Source of the DNA: Alphaproteobacteria bacterium
GTDB taxonomy: Bacteria > Pseudomonadota > Alphaproteobacteria > Geminicoccales > Geminicoccaceae
Assembly: GCA_026982585.1 (NCBI GenBank)
Contig: JALSGW010000140.1
Coordinates: 1 to 22,609 of the forward strand
Direction of reading: 5' to 3'
DNA length: 22,609 bases
Shown: positions 14,748 to 22,609 of the stretch, in pieces
Position numbering within the stretch: the first letter of the stretch is position 1
Layout: the number at the start of each line of letters is the position of its first letter
Notes under the pieces: generated by a model
Database searches by the model: none
What the model was told of the DNA's origin: nothing
Seen by the model: only the letters and a program-made list of their open reading frames with translations
Translations under genes and position numbers: made by a program

Positions 14748-15520
14748 CGGTGCACTTCATCGGCGCCGGGCCCGGGGCGCCGGACCTGTTGACCCTGCGC
14801 GCACTCACCCTGCTCCAGCGCGCCCGCCTCGTGCTCTACGCCGGCTCCTTGATCCCCGAGGAGGTGCTCGCCCACGCCTCGCCCGAAGCGCGGCTCGTGG
14901 ACACCGCGCCCCTCACCCTCGACGCCATCATCGAGGAAATGCGCGCCGCCCATGCCCAGGGCCTGGAGATCGCGCGGCTGCACTCGGGCGACCCCTCCCT
15001 CTACGGGGCCATCGCCGAGCAGATCCGCCGCCTGGACGCCCTCGGCATCCCCTGGGACATCACCCCGGGGGTGCCCTCCTTCGCCGCCGCCGCGGCGGCC
15101 CTGGGGATCGAGCTGACCCTGCCCGAGCGGGTGCAGTCGGTGGTGCTCACGCGCACCGCGGTGCGCTCCTCGCCCATGCCGTCGGGCGAACGGCTCGCCG
15201 CCTTCGCCCGAACCGGGGCCACCCTGGTGCTCCACCTCTCGGTGAACAACCTCGCCCGGGTGGTCCGGGAACTCCTGCCGGTGCTCGGAGCCGACATGCC
15301 GGCTGCGGTCGTGTACCGGGCGAGCTGGCCGGACGAGCGGGTGATCCGCGGGCGGCTCGGCGACATCCGGGAGAAGGTCAAGCGGGCCGGGATCACCCGC
15401 ACCGCCCTGATCCTGATCGGGCGGGTTTTGGAGGAGCGCACCTTCCCGGAAAGCCGGCTTTATGCCGCCGACCATCATCACCGGCTGCGCCCGGCCCGAA
15501 GCGCGCGCAGCCACTCATAG
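14744..15520 (+). CDS. cbiF: Precorrin-4 / cobalt-precorrin-4 C11-methyltransferase
   Basis: A 258-residue tetrapyrrole methylase (CbiF/CobM) that adds the C11 methyl group. Clear landmarks are VHFIGAGPGAPDLLTLRALTLL, LVLYAGSLIPEEVL, IARLHSGDPSLYGAIAEQIRRL, ITPGVPSFAAAAAALGIELTLPE, VVLTRTAVRSSPMP, LVLHLSVNNLARVVRELLP and VVYRASWPDERVIRGRLGDIREKV. The start overlaps the cbiG-cbiH stop as ATGA. The last 43 bp overlap the 3' end of the convergent cbiJ; the extra tail (HHHRLRPARSARSHS) is not typical and probably results from loss of an earlier stop. This is the last gene of the plus-strand cbi run. Confidence 0.95.
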   Translation: MTVHFIGAGPGAPDLLTLRALTLLQRARLVLYAGSLIPEEVLAHASPEARLVDTAPLTLDAIIEEMRAAHAQGLEIARLHSGDPSLYGAIAEQIRRLDALGIPWDITPGVPSFAAAAAALGIELTLPERVQSVVLTRTAVRSSPMPSGERLAAFARTGATLVLHLSVNNLARVVRELLPVLGADMPAAVVYRASWPDERVIRGRLGDIREKVKRAGITRTALILIGRVLEERTFPESRLYAADHHHRLRPARSARSHS

Positions 15521-16224
15521 GCCTCCGCCACGGTGGCGACCGACGGCTCCACCTTGGGAAGCGCCGGCTCGATCACGTGCATGGCAAGGCCGAGCACCCG
15601 CGCCGCCCGGATCTTGGCGCTGCCGCCGAGGCCGCCGCTGTTGCGGAACAGGAGCGCCTCGACGGCCCGCGCGCGCAGGAGCGCGAGGTCTTCCTCGAAC
15701 CGGTAGGGCGGGCGCATCGCAATGGCTTCGACGTTGGCCGGGACGCGTTCGAGCGGCTCCACCGTGCGCACCAGGAACCGCAACTGGGGATAGGATCCGA
15801 GGGCGTGGATCTGGTTGCGCGCGAGCACGGCGAACACCCGCCGCGCGGAGCGCACCACGCCCTCGAGGGCGGTCTCGAGGTCGGGATAGACGTGCCATCG
15901 ATCTCCGGCCTCGGGCCGCCAGGGCGGCCGTTCGAGCCGCAGATAGGGCACGCCGCGGGCACGACAGGCTTCATGGGCGGCGGCTCGCATGCGCAGCGCG
16001 AAGGGATGGGTGGCGTCCACCACGCAGGCGATCGCCTCATCGTGGAGAAAACGGGAAAGGCCCTCGGTGCCGCCGAAGCCGCCGACGCGGAGCTCCGGCC
16101 CCGCATATTGCGGCGTCCGGGTTCGCCCGGCCAAGGACAGGATCGGGTGAAAGGCGGGATCCGCCGCAAGCCACAGGCTCAGCCGGCGCGCTTCCAGGGT
16201 TCCTCCGAGCACCAGCACCCGCAC
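15478..16224 (-). CDS. cbiJ: Precorrin-6A / cobalt-precorrin-6A reductase
   Basis: A 248-residue CbiJ/CobK that reduces the macrocycle at C18-C19 with a nicotinamide cofactor. It begins with the dinucleotide-binding strand VLVLGGTLEARRLS; further family motifs are VVDATHPFALRM, YLRLERPPW, VFAVLARNQIHAL (the LARNQ segment is less usual), AIAMRPPYRFEEDLALL and LLFRNSGGLGGSAKIRAARVLGLAMHVIEPA. The start is GTG 16224, nine bases after the cbiD TAA, with AAAGGCGGG on the minus strand as ribosome site, so it is the second gene of a cbiD-cbiJ operon. It converges on cbiF and overlaps it by 43 bp. Confidence 0.92.
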   Translation of the reverse strand: MRVLVLGGTLEARRLSLWLAADPAFHPILSLAGRTRTPQYAGPELRVGGFGGTEGLSRFLHDEAIACVVDATHPFALRMRAAAHEACRARGVPYLRLERPPWRPEAGDRWHVYPDLETALEGVVRSARRVFAVLARNQIHALGSYPQLRFLVRTVEPLERVPANVEAIAMRPPYRFEEDLALLRARAVEALLFRNSGGLGGSAKIRAARVLGLAMHVIEPALPKVEPSVATVAEAYEWLRALRAGRSR

Positions 16225-16233
16225 GGCCCGCCT

Positions 16234-17346
16234 TTATCCGTCTGCAGCGCGTCCGACGATGCGCCCTTCGCGATCCACCACCACCACCTCCAGCGCCACC
16301 GCGCGGCCGACCACCTCCCGCGCCACCCGCAAGGCCTCCAGCGCCACCCGGTCGGCGAGGGCGAGGTTGTGCCTGCGGGCGATCTCCAGCGCCGCCTGGG
16401 CGCTCGGCGCGCGCAGAAGCGCATCCTGGACGACCGCATCGGCGCCGAGCTCCCGGGCCCACGAGGCGAGCTTGGACGGGTCGAGCCGGGAGCGGCCGCT
16501 GTGCAGGTCGAGGGCACCTTGGGCGAGCTTGCTCAGCTTGCCGAAGCCGCCGGCCAGGGTGAGCCGCGGCACCGGGTGACGGCGCAGATATTTGAGCAGG
16601 CCGCCCGCGAAATCCCCCATCTCGATCAGCGCCTGCTCCGGCAGCCCGTACAGCCGCCGCACCGCGGCCTCCGAGCCGCGGCCGGTGGCCGCCGCCACAT
16701 GCCGCAGGCCGAGCGCCCGGGCGACGTCGACGCCGCGCTGGATGGAATGGATCCAGGCGCTGCAGGAGTAGGGCACCACGATGCCGGTGGTGCCCAGGAT
16801 GGAGAGTCCGCCGACGATGCCGAGGCGGGGATTCCAGGTGCGCCGGGCGAGCTCCTCGCCGCCGGGGATCGACACCACGAGCTCGAGGTCCGGGGAACGG
16901 CCGAGGGGCGCCAGCACCTCCTCCACCGCCTGCCGCATCATGCGCCGCGGCACCGGATTGATGGCCGGCTCGCCGGGAGCAAGCGGCAGCCCCGGAAGCC
17001 GCACCGTGCCCACCCCCTCCCCGGCGCGAAAGCGAAGACCGCTGCCCGGCGGCAGCCACGCGGCGGCCACCCGCACGAGACATCCGTGGGTGACGTCGGG
17101 ATCGTCCCCCGCGTCCTTGATCACGGCCGCGCTGGCCCGGCCCTCGTCCAGCCGCCGGTCGGAAAGGGGAAGCGACAAGCACCGCCCGCGCGGCAGGCGC
17201 ACCGTGACCGGATCGGGAAACCCGAGGCCGCACAGCGCCGCCACCGCCGCCTTGGCGGCCGCTGCCGCGCAGGTGCCGGTGGTATAGCCGTAGCGGAGGC
17301 CCTCCGGGGTGCGCCCGCACTTGCATTCCTGCTGCGCTTGCGTCAT
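16234..17346 (-). CDS. cbiD: Cobalt-precorrin-5B C1-methyltransferase
   Basis: A 370-residue CbiD that methylates C1 of cobalt-precorrin-5B. This protein marks the anaerobic, cobalt-first pathway; the aerobic route uses unrelated CobF. Motifs: RYGYTTGTCAAAAAKAAVAAL, VIKDAGDDPDVTHG, PGEPAINPVPRRMM, VVSIPGGEELARRTWNPRLGIVGGLSILGTTGIVVPYS, FAGGLLKYL and TLAGGFGKLSKLAQGALDLHSGRSRLD. ATG 17346 fits the family N-terminus although its ribosome site is poor; the frame continues to 17418, overlapping the start of divergent cbiA, but those extra residues are not CbiD-like. It leads the short operon with cbiJ. Only 41 bp separate its start from that of cbiA. Confidence 0.95.
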   Translation of the reverse strand: MTQAQQECKCGRTPEGLRYGYTTGTCAAAAAKAAVAALCGLGFPDPVTVRLPRGRCLSLPLSDRRLDEGRASAAVIKDAGDDPDVTHGCLVRVAAAWLPPGSGLRFRAGEGVGTVRLPGLPLAPGEPAINPVPRRMMRQAVEEVLAPLGRSPDLELVVSIPGGEELARRTWNPRLGIVGGLSILGTTGIVVPYSCSAWIHSIQRGVDVARALGLRHVAAATGRGSEAAVRRLYGLPEQALIEMGDFAGGLLKYLRRHPVPRLTLAGGFGKLSKLAQGALDLHSGRSRLDPSKLASWARELGADAVVQDALLRAPSAQAALEIARRHNLALADRVALEALRVAREVVGRAVALEVVVVDREGRIVGRAADG

Positions 17347-17387
17347 GGCGGGGTTCTGGCGAAGCAGCTGACGGGGCCCGATGGGGG

Positions 17388-18704
17388 ATGAGCACGCCCA
17401 CCCTTCTCGTCGCCGCACCCGCCTCCGGCTCCGGCAAGACCGTCCTCACCCTGGGCATCCTGCGCGCGCTCAGGCGGCGCGGTCTCAAGGTCGGCTCCTT
17501 CAAGGTGGGCCCGGACTACATCGACCCGGTCTTCCACGAGCGGGCGAGCGGACGCCCTTGCTACAATCTCGACAGCTGGGCGATGCGGTTCGAGACCCTG
17601 GCCGGCCTCCTCCATCGGGCCGGCGAGGGGGCGGACGTGGTGGTCGGGGAGGGGGTGATGGGGCTGTTCGACGGCGCCCCGGACGGCCGCGGCTCGACCG
17701 CCGATCTGGCCGCCCTGTTCAACATCCCGGTGGTGCTCGCCATCGAGGCCCATCGTCTCGGCCAGTCCGGGGCAGCGATTGCGGAAGGGTTCCTGCGCTT
17801 TCGGGATGACGTGGAGATCGTCGCCCTGGTCTTCAACCGGGTGGCCAGCGAGGCCCATGCGGCACTGCTGATCGAGGCCTGCGACGACCGCTTCAGCACC
17901 CCCATCCTGGGCTGCCTGCCCCGCGATGACCGGCTGGTTTTGCCCGAACGCCACCTGGGGCTGGTGCAGGCGCGCGAGCACCCGGAGCTCGACCGGATGA
18001 TGGAGGCGGCCGCGGATCTGGTGGAACGCCACCTCGACCTGCAGCGGCTGTTGCGGCTCGCCCGGGTGCCGAGCGTGACCCCGCTCTCGGACGTGGTCCA
18101 TCCGCTGCCGCCCCTGGGTCCTCGCATCGCGGTGGCGTGCGACGAGGCCTTCGCCTTCGCCTATCCGAGTGTGCTGGAGGGCTGGCGAGCGCGCGGGGCG
18201 GAGCTGCGGTTCTTCTCTCCGCTCAACGACGAGCCGCCGCCCGAGGCGGAGGCGGTGTTCCTGCCCGGCGGCTATCCGGAGCTCCACGCCGCGCGGCTGG
18301 CCTCCTGCCAGAGGTTTTTGGCGGGGCTCCAGGAGGCCGCCGCCCGCGGTTTCGTCTACGGCGAGTGCGGGGGCTACATGGTGCTCGGGCAAGCCCTGAT
18401 CGACCGGGACGGCCGCGCTCACCGGATGGCGGGGCTGCTGCCGGTCACCACCAGCTTCGCGGCACCCAGGCTGCACCTCGGCTACCGCCAACTGGAGCTG
18501 GCCGAAGCCTGTCCGCTCGGCGGCGCGGGCGAGGTCTATTTCGGCCACGAGTTCCACTTCGCAAGGGAGGTGGAACGGTCGGGACCGCCCCTGTTCGCCC
18601 GGGTGCGCGACGCCCGCGGGCGGTCGCTGGGGCCGGCGGGCGCCCGGGCCCCGGGTGCGGCCGGATCCTTCATCCACCTGGTCGATCGCGCGCCCCGCTT
18701 CTGA
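17388..18704 (+). CDS. cbiA: Cobyrinic acid a,c-diamide synthase
   Basis: A 438-residue glutamine-dependent amidase (CbiA/CobB) that adds amides to side chains a and c of (cobalt-)cobyrinic acid, ending the corrin-ring part of the pathway. The N-terminal ATP-binding domain has a P-loop APASGSGKT (10-18) and [25 protein letters not shown], then [13 protein letters not shown]. The C-terminal class I glutamine amidotransferase domain has [11 protein letters not shown], the nucleophile C327 in YGECGGYM, and [11 protein letters not shown] 17388 follows GGGGG only; an ATG at 17381 is in another frame. It is divergent from cbiD. betA follows 89 bp later on the same strand. Confidence 0.95.
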   Translation: MSTPTLLVAAPASGSGKTVLTLGILRALRRRGLKVGSFKVGPDYIDPVFHERASGRPCYNLDSWAMRFETLAGLLHRAGEGADVVVGEGVMGLFDGAPDGRGSTADLAALFNIPVVLAIEAHRLGQSGAAIAEGFLRFRDDVEIVALVFNRVASEAHAALLIEACDDRFSTPILGCLPRDDRLVLPERHLGLVQAREHPELDRMMEAAADLVERHLDLQRLLRLARVPSVTPLSDVVHPLPPLGPRIAVACDEAFAFAYPSVLEGWRARGAELRFFSPLNDEPPPEAEAVFLPGGYPELHAARLASCQRFLAGLQEAAARGFVYGECGGYMVLGQALIDRDGRAHRMAGLLPVTTSFAAPRLHLGYRQLELAEACPLGGAGEVYFGHEFHFAREVERSGPPLFARVRDARGRSLGPAGARAPGAAGSFIHLVDRAPRF

Positions 18705-18706
18705 CC

Positions 18707-18784
18707 CAAGCCGGACATCGGGTGTCGCAAGCCGGAATTGCGCGTCAAGGGCACCGGCGCTTGGTGGGCGCGGATGCAAGCCGA
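18707..18784 (+). repeat. CAAGCCGGA direct repeats upstream of betA
   Basis: CAAGCCGGA occurs at 18707-18715 and 18728-18736, 21 bp apart (two helical turns), and again as CAAGCCGAT at 18777-18785, just before the betA start. This could be an operator, but short GC-rich repeats arise by chance in such DNA. The rest of the 89-bp gap shows no clear promoter or terminator. Confidence 0.25.
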
Positions 18785-18793
18785 TGGCACCGG

Positions 18794-20455
18794 ATGGCCG
18801 AGCTCGAAGCCGATTTCATCGTGGTGGGGGCGGGCAGCGCCGGCTGCGTGCTGGCCGCCCGTCTGAGCGAGGACGGCCGGCAGCGGGTGCTGTTGCTGGA
18901 GGCGGGGGGCAGCGACGCCGGCCCCCTGATCCAGATGCCCGCCGCCCTCTCCTATCCCATGAGCCTGCCCTGTTACGACTGGGGCTATCGCACGGTGCCG
19001 GAGCCGCATCTGGGCGGACGGGTGCTGTCCTGTCCGCGGGGGCGGGTGCTCGGCGGCTCGTCCTCGATCAACGGCATGGTCTATGTCCGGGGCCATCCGC
19101 GCGACTACGACTGCTGGGAGGCGATGGGCGCCCGCGGCTGGGGGTTTCGCCACGTCCTGCCCTACTTCCTCCGCCTCGAATCCGCCCACGGCGGCGAGCC
19201 CGGCTGGCGCGGCCGGGAGGGGCCGTTGCACGTGATCCGGGGAGCGATGGCCAATCCGCTCTATCACGCCTTCCTGCGCGCGGGCGAGGAGGCCGGCTAC
19301 GGGCGCACCGAGGACTACAACGGATCCCGCCAGGAAGGCTTCGGTCCGATGGAGATGACGGTCTGGCAGGGGCGCCGCTGGTCCGCCGCCAACGCCTACC
19401 TCCATCCCGCGCGCGGGCGCGCCAATCTCGAGGTGTGGACGCGCAGCCGGGTCGAGCGGGTGCTCCTCGAGGGACGCCGGGCTGTCGGGGTCGAGCTGCG
19501 CCGCCGGGGACGCCGGCTGCGGGTGCGGGCGCGGCGGGAGGTGGTGCTGGCGGCGGGCGCCATCAATTCGCCGCTGCTCCTGCAACGCTCCGGTATCGGC
19601 GATCCCGAGCGGCTGCGGGCTGCGGGCGTGGAGCCGCGCCATGCCCTGCCCGGGGTGGGCGAGAACCTCCAGGACCACCTCGAAGTGTGGATCCAGATGG
19701 CCTGTCGCCGGCCGGTCACCCTCCACCGCCACCTCGGCCCGCTGGCCAAGGCGCGCGTGGGCGCAACCTGGCTGCTCGCCAAAAGCGGCATCGGCGCGAG
19801 CAACCATTTCGAGGCCTGCGCCTTCATCCGCTCCCGCGCCGGCGTCGAGTACCCCGATATCGAGATCCACTTCCTGCCGGCGGCGATGCGCTACGACGGC
19901 ACCCCCGCCACCCGCGGCCACGGCTTCCAGCTGCACATCGGTCCCATGCGCTCGCCCTCGCGAGGCTGGATCCGGATCACCGGCCCCGATCCCGAGGCGC
20001 CGCCCGAGATCCGCTTCAACTACCTCTCCCATCCCAAGGACATGGAGGACTTCCGCCTCTGCATCCGCCTCGGCCGCGAGATTTTCGCCCAGCCGGCCTT
20101 CGCACCCTATCGGGGGCGCGAGCTCGCACCCGGCGAACACATCCGGGACGATGAAGCGCTCGACGAATGGATCCGCGCCCATGTGGAAAGCGCCTACCAT
20201 CCCTGCGGCACCTGCCGCATGGGCGATCCCCGCGATCCAATGACGGTGGTGGATCCCGAATGCCGGGTGGTGGGCCTCGAGGGCCTGCGGGTCGCCGACA
20301 GCTCCATCATCCCGCGCATCACCAACGGCAATCTCAACGCGCCCTCGATCATGATCGGCGAAAAGGCGAGCGATCATATCCTGGGACGCACACCGCTGCC
20401 GCCGATCGACCGCGAGCCCTGGATCCATCCCCACTGGCGCACCCGGCAGCGCTGA
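18794..20455 (+). CDS. betA: Choline dehydrogenase (GMC oxidoreductase)
   Basis: A 553-residue FAD-dependent GMC oxidoreductase, close in length to E. coli BetA. It oxidises choline to betaine aldehyde and probably delivers electrons to the membrane respiratory chain. The FAD site is [15 protein letters not shown] (G12, G14, G17). GMC signature 1 is [14 protein letters not shown] and signature 2 [15 protein letters not shown]. The segments [15 protein letters not shown] [44 protein letters not shown] and [16 protein letters not shown] follow BetA closely. The catalytic His is H469 in [11 protein letters not shown], with the Asn pair in [17 protein letters not shown] chose ATG 18794 to match the family start; its ribosome site is poor and GTG 18764 is possible. 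No betB or betI lies in the window, so a related alcohol substrate cannot be excluded. Confidence 0.88.
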   Translation: MAELEADFIVVGAGSAGCVLAARLSEDGRQRVLLLEAGGSDAGPLIQMPAALSYPMSLPCYDWGYRTVPEPHLGGRVLSCPRGRVLGGSSSINGMVYVRGHPRDYDCWEAMGARGWGFRHVLPYFLRLESAHGGEPGWRGREGPLHVIRGAMANPLYHAFLRAGEEAGYGRTEDYNGSRQEGFGPMEMTVWQGRRWSAANAYLHPARGRANLEVWTRSRVERVLLEGRRAVGVELRRRGRRLRVRARREVVLAAGAINSPLLLQRSGIGDPERLRAAGVEPRHALPGVGENLQDHLEVWIQMACRRPVTLHRHLGPLAKARVGATWLLAKSGIGASNHFEACAFIRSRAGVEYPDIEIHFLPAAMRYDGTPATRGHGFQLHIGPMRSPSRGWIRITGPDPEAPPEIRFNYLSHPKDMEDFRLCIRLGREIFAQPAFAPYRGRELAPGEHIRDDEALDEWIRAHVESAYHPCGTCRMGDPRDPMTVVDPECRVVGLEGLRVADSSIIPRITNGNLNAPSIMIGEKASDHILGRTPLPPIDREPWIHPHWRTRQR

Positions 20456-20523
20456 CCGCAGGCGCGCAGCCGGCGCGACCGGTTTGGGGCGGCAGGCTTG
20501 CGATCCGGAAATCGCGGAGCATC

Positions 20524-20548
20524 GGGACCCATCCTCGGGGACGGGCCC
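20524..20548 (-). terminator. Hairpin between convergent betA and sciP
   Basis: On the minus strand GGGCCCGTCC and GGATGGGTCCC pair over ten positions with one bulged base around a CCGA loop; on the plus strand one pair becomes an A/C mismatch. It lies 69 bp after the betA stop and 120 bp after the sciP stop. No T-run follows in either direction, so it is at best a weak or Rho-assisted terminator. The remainder of the 212-bp gap shows nothing I can name. Confidence 0.25.
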
Positions 20549-20667
20549 TCGTGCCCCTCGGGTGGTGGGCTGGGTGACTTATCCCATGTTTCTGACGTTG
20601 CACCGCGAGTCGGGGGACGGGCGCACGGTCCGCCCTCGCCCGCGCGCGAGCGCGAAGGTCTCTGCCC

Positions 20668-20943
20668 TCAGCCGCGGAAGTTCTGGATCTTGGTGACCCT
20701 GAGTCCCTCGAGCCCGTGTTTGTCCATCGCCCGCTCCCAGGAGCGGAACTCCTCCGGCGTGAGATTGTAGCGCGCGCAAGCCTCCTCGAAGGTCAACAGC
20801 CCACCGCGGACCGCGGCCACCACCTCGGCCTTGCGCCGCGCCACCCAGCGCACCGTGTCGGGAGGCGGCAGGTCCTCCAGGGTCAGCGGGCGTCCATTCG
20901 GCCCCACCACGACGGCGGGGCGCTGCGACGTCATCTCCGACAT
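20668..20943 (-). CDS. sciP: SciP-type DUF1153 regulator
   Basis: A 91-residue DUF1153 protein. The conserved core is VVGPNGRPLTLEDLPPPDTVRWVARRKAEVVAAVRGGLLTFEEACARYNLTPEEFRSWERAMDKHGLEGLR, a helix-turn-helix fold. In Caulobacter SciP is of the same size, binds the cell-cycle regulator CtrA and holds back CtrA-dependent flagellar and motility promoters. The family is essentially alphaproteobacterial, which supports the lineage. ATG 20943 has GGAGGAG four bases upstream; a frame extending to 20997 adds 18 residues without such a site. It lies 118 bp downstream of flgE on the same strand, with a CtrA-like box in between, so it probably has its own promoter. Confidence 0.92.
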   Translation of the reverse strand: MSEMTSQRPAVVVGPNGRPLTLEDLPPPDTVRWVARRKAEVVAAVRGGLLTFEEACARYNLTPEEFRSWERAMDKHGLEGLRVTKIQNFRG

Positions 20944-21011
20944 GAGGCTCCTCCAGGTCCCATGCGTCTGTGGTGGATCGGCTCGCATGCCGGACACCTA
21001 TCACGGTCGCT

Positions 21012-21026
21012 TTAACGGATGCCTAA
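21012..21026 (-). promoter_or_regulatory. CtrA-like box upstream of sciP
   Basis: Plus strand TTAA-CGGATGC-CTAA (minus strand TTAG-N7-TTAA) matches the CtrA consensus TTAA-N7-TTAA at seven of eight positions. It sits in a rare AT-rich patch 70-80 bp upstream of the sciP start. In Caulobacter sciP is itself CtrA-activated, so the position makes sense. A possible -10 (TGATAG, minus strand 21003-20998) follows. Predicted from pattern only. Confidence 0.5.
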
Positions 21027-21061
21027 AAGACGAGGTAAAAGGATGTTATCCATAAACCCCC

Positions 21062-22369
21062 TCACCGTTTGATGCGCATCAGCTCGTCGAGCATCTGGTC
21101 GACCGCAGACACGACGCGAGCACTCGCCGTATAGGCCCGCTGTGTGACGATCATCTTGGTGAATTCGTCGGCGATATCGACGTTGGCCATCTCCAGGGCG
21201 GCGGGGACGATGCGGCCGGCGCCGCTCTCGCCGGCGAAGCGCAGATTGTACTCGCCCGAGGCGTCGGTCTGGGCGAAGACGCTGCCGCTGCGCGGATCGA
21301 GGCCGGTGGGATTGGGGAAGGTGGCGATCGGCAGGCGGTAGATGCGCCTTTGGGCGCCGTTCGTGAAGGTGGCGATGATGTAGCCGTCCTCGTCGATGGT
21401 CACCCCCTTGAGGCGTCCCACCTCGGCGCCGTTCTGTTCGATGTAGGAGACGTCGGAATCGGCGGCGAACTGGATCAGACCGTCGGTCTCACCGATGGTG
21501 CCGTAGTTCATGCGGATGACGCTGGGATCCGCACCGCCCGCCCAGTTGATGGTGATGTTGGTGAGGCCCGCGTCCACCGAGGCGAGCGAACCGTCGCCGT
21601 TGAAGGTCACGGTGCCCGAGGCGAGCAGCCCGTCGGCGGGGGCGCCCTGGAGCTCGCCGGGATCGACGAACAGCTCCGCCGCCCAGTTGTTGTCGGCGGT
21701 CTTGAGGAAGGCGATGGTGAGGGTGTGGGGGTTGCCGAAGCTGTCGTAGATGCGCAGGTCGCGTTTGAAATGCGGCTGCACACCATTCGCACCGTCGGTG
21801 TTCACATAGCGCTCGAGATCGCCGGGGTTGTAGACGCCGGTGTAGGTGGCCTGGGTGGAATCGAGATTGGCGCCCAGGGTGACCTGGGTGGTGGCGAGGG
21901 CGACACCGTTCACCACCCGCACATTCACGGTCTCGAGCCGGTTGATGTCGGCGATCTGTTCGTTGGCGTCGAGCGCCCAGCCCTGCAGGTAGAAGCCCGA
22001 GGGGGTGACCAGATTGCCGAGATAGTCCGGGGTGAAGTTGCCCGCCCGGGTGTAGAGCTGTTCGCCCGAGGAGTCGGCCTCCGAGTTGACCACGAAGAAC
22101 CCGCCCCCCGAGATGGCGGCGTCGGTCGGGGAATCGGTGCTCTGCACCAGCCCCTGCTTGGTGATGGCGTAGCTCGTGAAGGCGCGCACGCCGCCCGGCG
22201 AATAGGTCACCCGGCGGGCGATGCGGGTGACCAGCGAGGCGAAGTCGGGAAGCGCCCCCTTGTAGCCGGTGGTGTTCACATTGGCGATGTTGTCCGAGAT
22301 CATCCCCATCGCCCGGCTCTGGGCGGTCAGGCCGGAGGCTCCCGAGAACAGCGATCCGAACAGGCTCAT
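21062..22369 (-). CDS. flgE: Flagellar hook protein FlgE
   Basis: A 435-residue FlgE, the subunit of the flagellar hook, exported by the flagellar type III apparatus and assembled outside the cell. The N-terminal rod/hook signature is SLFGSLFSGASGLTAQSRAMGMISDNIANVNTTGYKG, followed by GGGFFVVNS and LYTRAGNFTPDYLGNLVTPSGFYLQGW. The middle is the variable FlgE domain (DLRIYDSFGNPHTLTIAFLKT). The C-terminal coiled-coil half is ALEMANVDIADEFTKMIVTQRAYTASARVVSAVDQMLDELMRIKR. It lacks cysteine and a cleavable signal peptide, as expected. ATG 22369 has AGGGGAGA eight bases upstream. It lies 39 bp after flgD. Confidence 0.97.
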   Translation of the reverse strand: MSLFGSLFSGASGLTAQSRAMGMISDNIANVNTTGYKGALPDFASLVTRIARRVTYSPGGVRAFTSYAITKQGLVQSTDSPTDAAISGGGFFVVNSEADSSGEQLYTRAGNFTPDYLGNLVTPSGFYLQGWALDANEQIADINRLETVNVRVVNGVALATTQVTLGANLDSTQATYTGVYNPGDLERYVNTDGANGVQPHFKRDLRIYDSFGNPHTLTIAFLKTADNNWAAELFVDPGELQGAPADGLLASGTVTFNGDGSLASVDAGLTNITINWAGGADPSVIRMNYGTIGETDGLIQFAADSDVSYIEQNGAEVGRLKGVTIDEDGYIIATFTNGAQRRIYRLPIATFPNPTGLDPRSGSVFAQTDASGEYNLRFAGESGAGRIVPAALEMANVDIADEFTKMIVTQRAYTASARVVSAVDQMLDELMRIKR

Positions 22370-22408
22370 CCGATGGTCTCCCCTGGTTCGATGACCGGTG
22401 GCGTGGGT

Positions 22409-22609
22409 TCAGCTCGATGACGCGGGCGCCGGGCTCACGGCCAGCACCGAGCTGACCGGGTGCAGCACCCCGTTCACGGACAACAGCAGCGTCTGTTCGT
22501 CGAAGCGCACCGCGTCCACGACGCCGAAGGTGCGCAGCTGGGCCTCGATGGGGGCGCCCTCGGCGTCCAGGGCCGTCACCTCGACCCGGTAGGATCCCAG
22601 CTCAAGCCG
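22409..22609 (-). CDS. flgD: Flagellar hook assembly protein FlgD, C-terminal part (5' end outside window)
   Basis: The last 66 codons of a frame that enters from the right edge; it has no start in the window. The translated end contains LGSYRVEVTALDAEGAPIE, LRTFGVVDAVRFDEQTLLLSVNGVLHPVSSVLAV, the immunoglobulin-like region and closing strands of FlgD, and ends SPAPASSS. FlgD caps the growing hook and is removed afterwards. Its position directly upstream of flgE on the same strand is the normal order and supports the call. Confidence 0.85.
   Translation of the reverse strand, partial: RLELGSYRVEVTALDAEGAPIEAQLRTFGVVDAVRFDEQTLLLSVNGVLHPVSSVLAVSPAPASSS

Noticed and set aside
12247..15520. Sequence similarity among the cbi methylase genes as recent duplications
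   Set aside because: The likeness is confined to shared methylase motifs such as GDP and PGIS/PGVPS; the proteins are old paralogues with distinct roles.
14734..17391. Plus-strand open frame of over 800 codons
   Set aside because: Out of frame with cbiF and antisense to cbiJ and cbiD, all of which have family motifs throughout.
18536..20434. Minus-strand open frame of over 600 codons
   Set aside because: Antisense to betA, which has intact FAD and GMC motifs; composition typical of a shadow frame.

Overview
The window is GC-rich, tightly packed bacterial DNA, most likely from an alphaproteobacterium. The best lineage clue is a SciP-type DUF1153 protein next to the hook gene flgE. A Rhizobium etli-type L-asparaginase and an alphaproteobacterial-looking dihydroorotase and MutS agree with it. 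I see no tRNA, rRNA, CRISPR array, insertion sequence or prophage. No stretch without a gene exceeds about 215 bp. Species cannot be named from the sequence alone.

Layout. 1-928: 3' part of a dihydroorotase gene (pyrC). 921-1825, minus strand: a universal stress protein and a DUF6455 protein in a two-gene operon, with a perfect FNR/FixK-type palindrome in front. 1998-2987: an agmatinase-type ureohydrolase. 3000-5684, minus: mutS. 5701-6366: a sigma70-like promoter, a possible 31-codon leader ORF and an unrecognised 167-residue protein. 6274-7940, minus: an L-asparaginase II gene coupled to rnhB. 8021-9379: a glutamine-synthetase-family ligase. 9437-18704: cobalamin genes. 18794-20455: a choline dehydrogenase (betA). 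20668-22609, minus: sciP, flgE and the 3' end of flgD.

The cobalamin block is the functional core. cbiX, cbiC, cbiET, cbiL, cbiG-cbiH and cbiF run on the plus strand. cbiJ and cbiD run on the minus strand, and cbiA is plus and divergent from cbiD. Together they encode every step of the early-cobalt-insertion (anaerobic) route from sirohydrochlorin to cobyrinic acid a,c-diamide. No cobG, cobF or cobN, which mark the late-insertion route, is present here. Four junctions in a row are 4-base ATGA overlaps. There is no room for a cobalamin riboswitch in front of cbiX, which lies 57 bp behind the glutamine-synthetase-like gene.

No wholly new multi-gene system is evident. The points most worth checking are: a Tyr at the catalytic-His position of CbiC; the ten-His tail of CbiX, whose coding DNA runs into the start of cbiC; the FNR-type box ahead of the DUF6455/stress-protein pair; the promoter, leader ORF and orphan protein between mutS and rnhB; and a CtrA-like box upstream of sciP.
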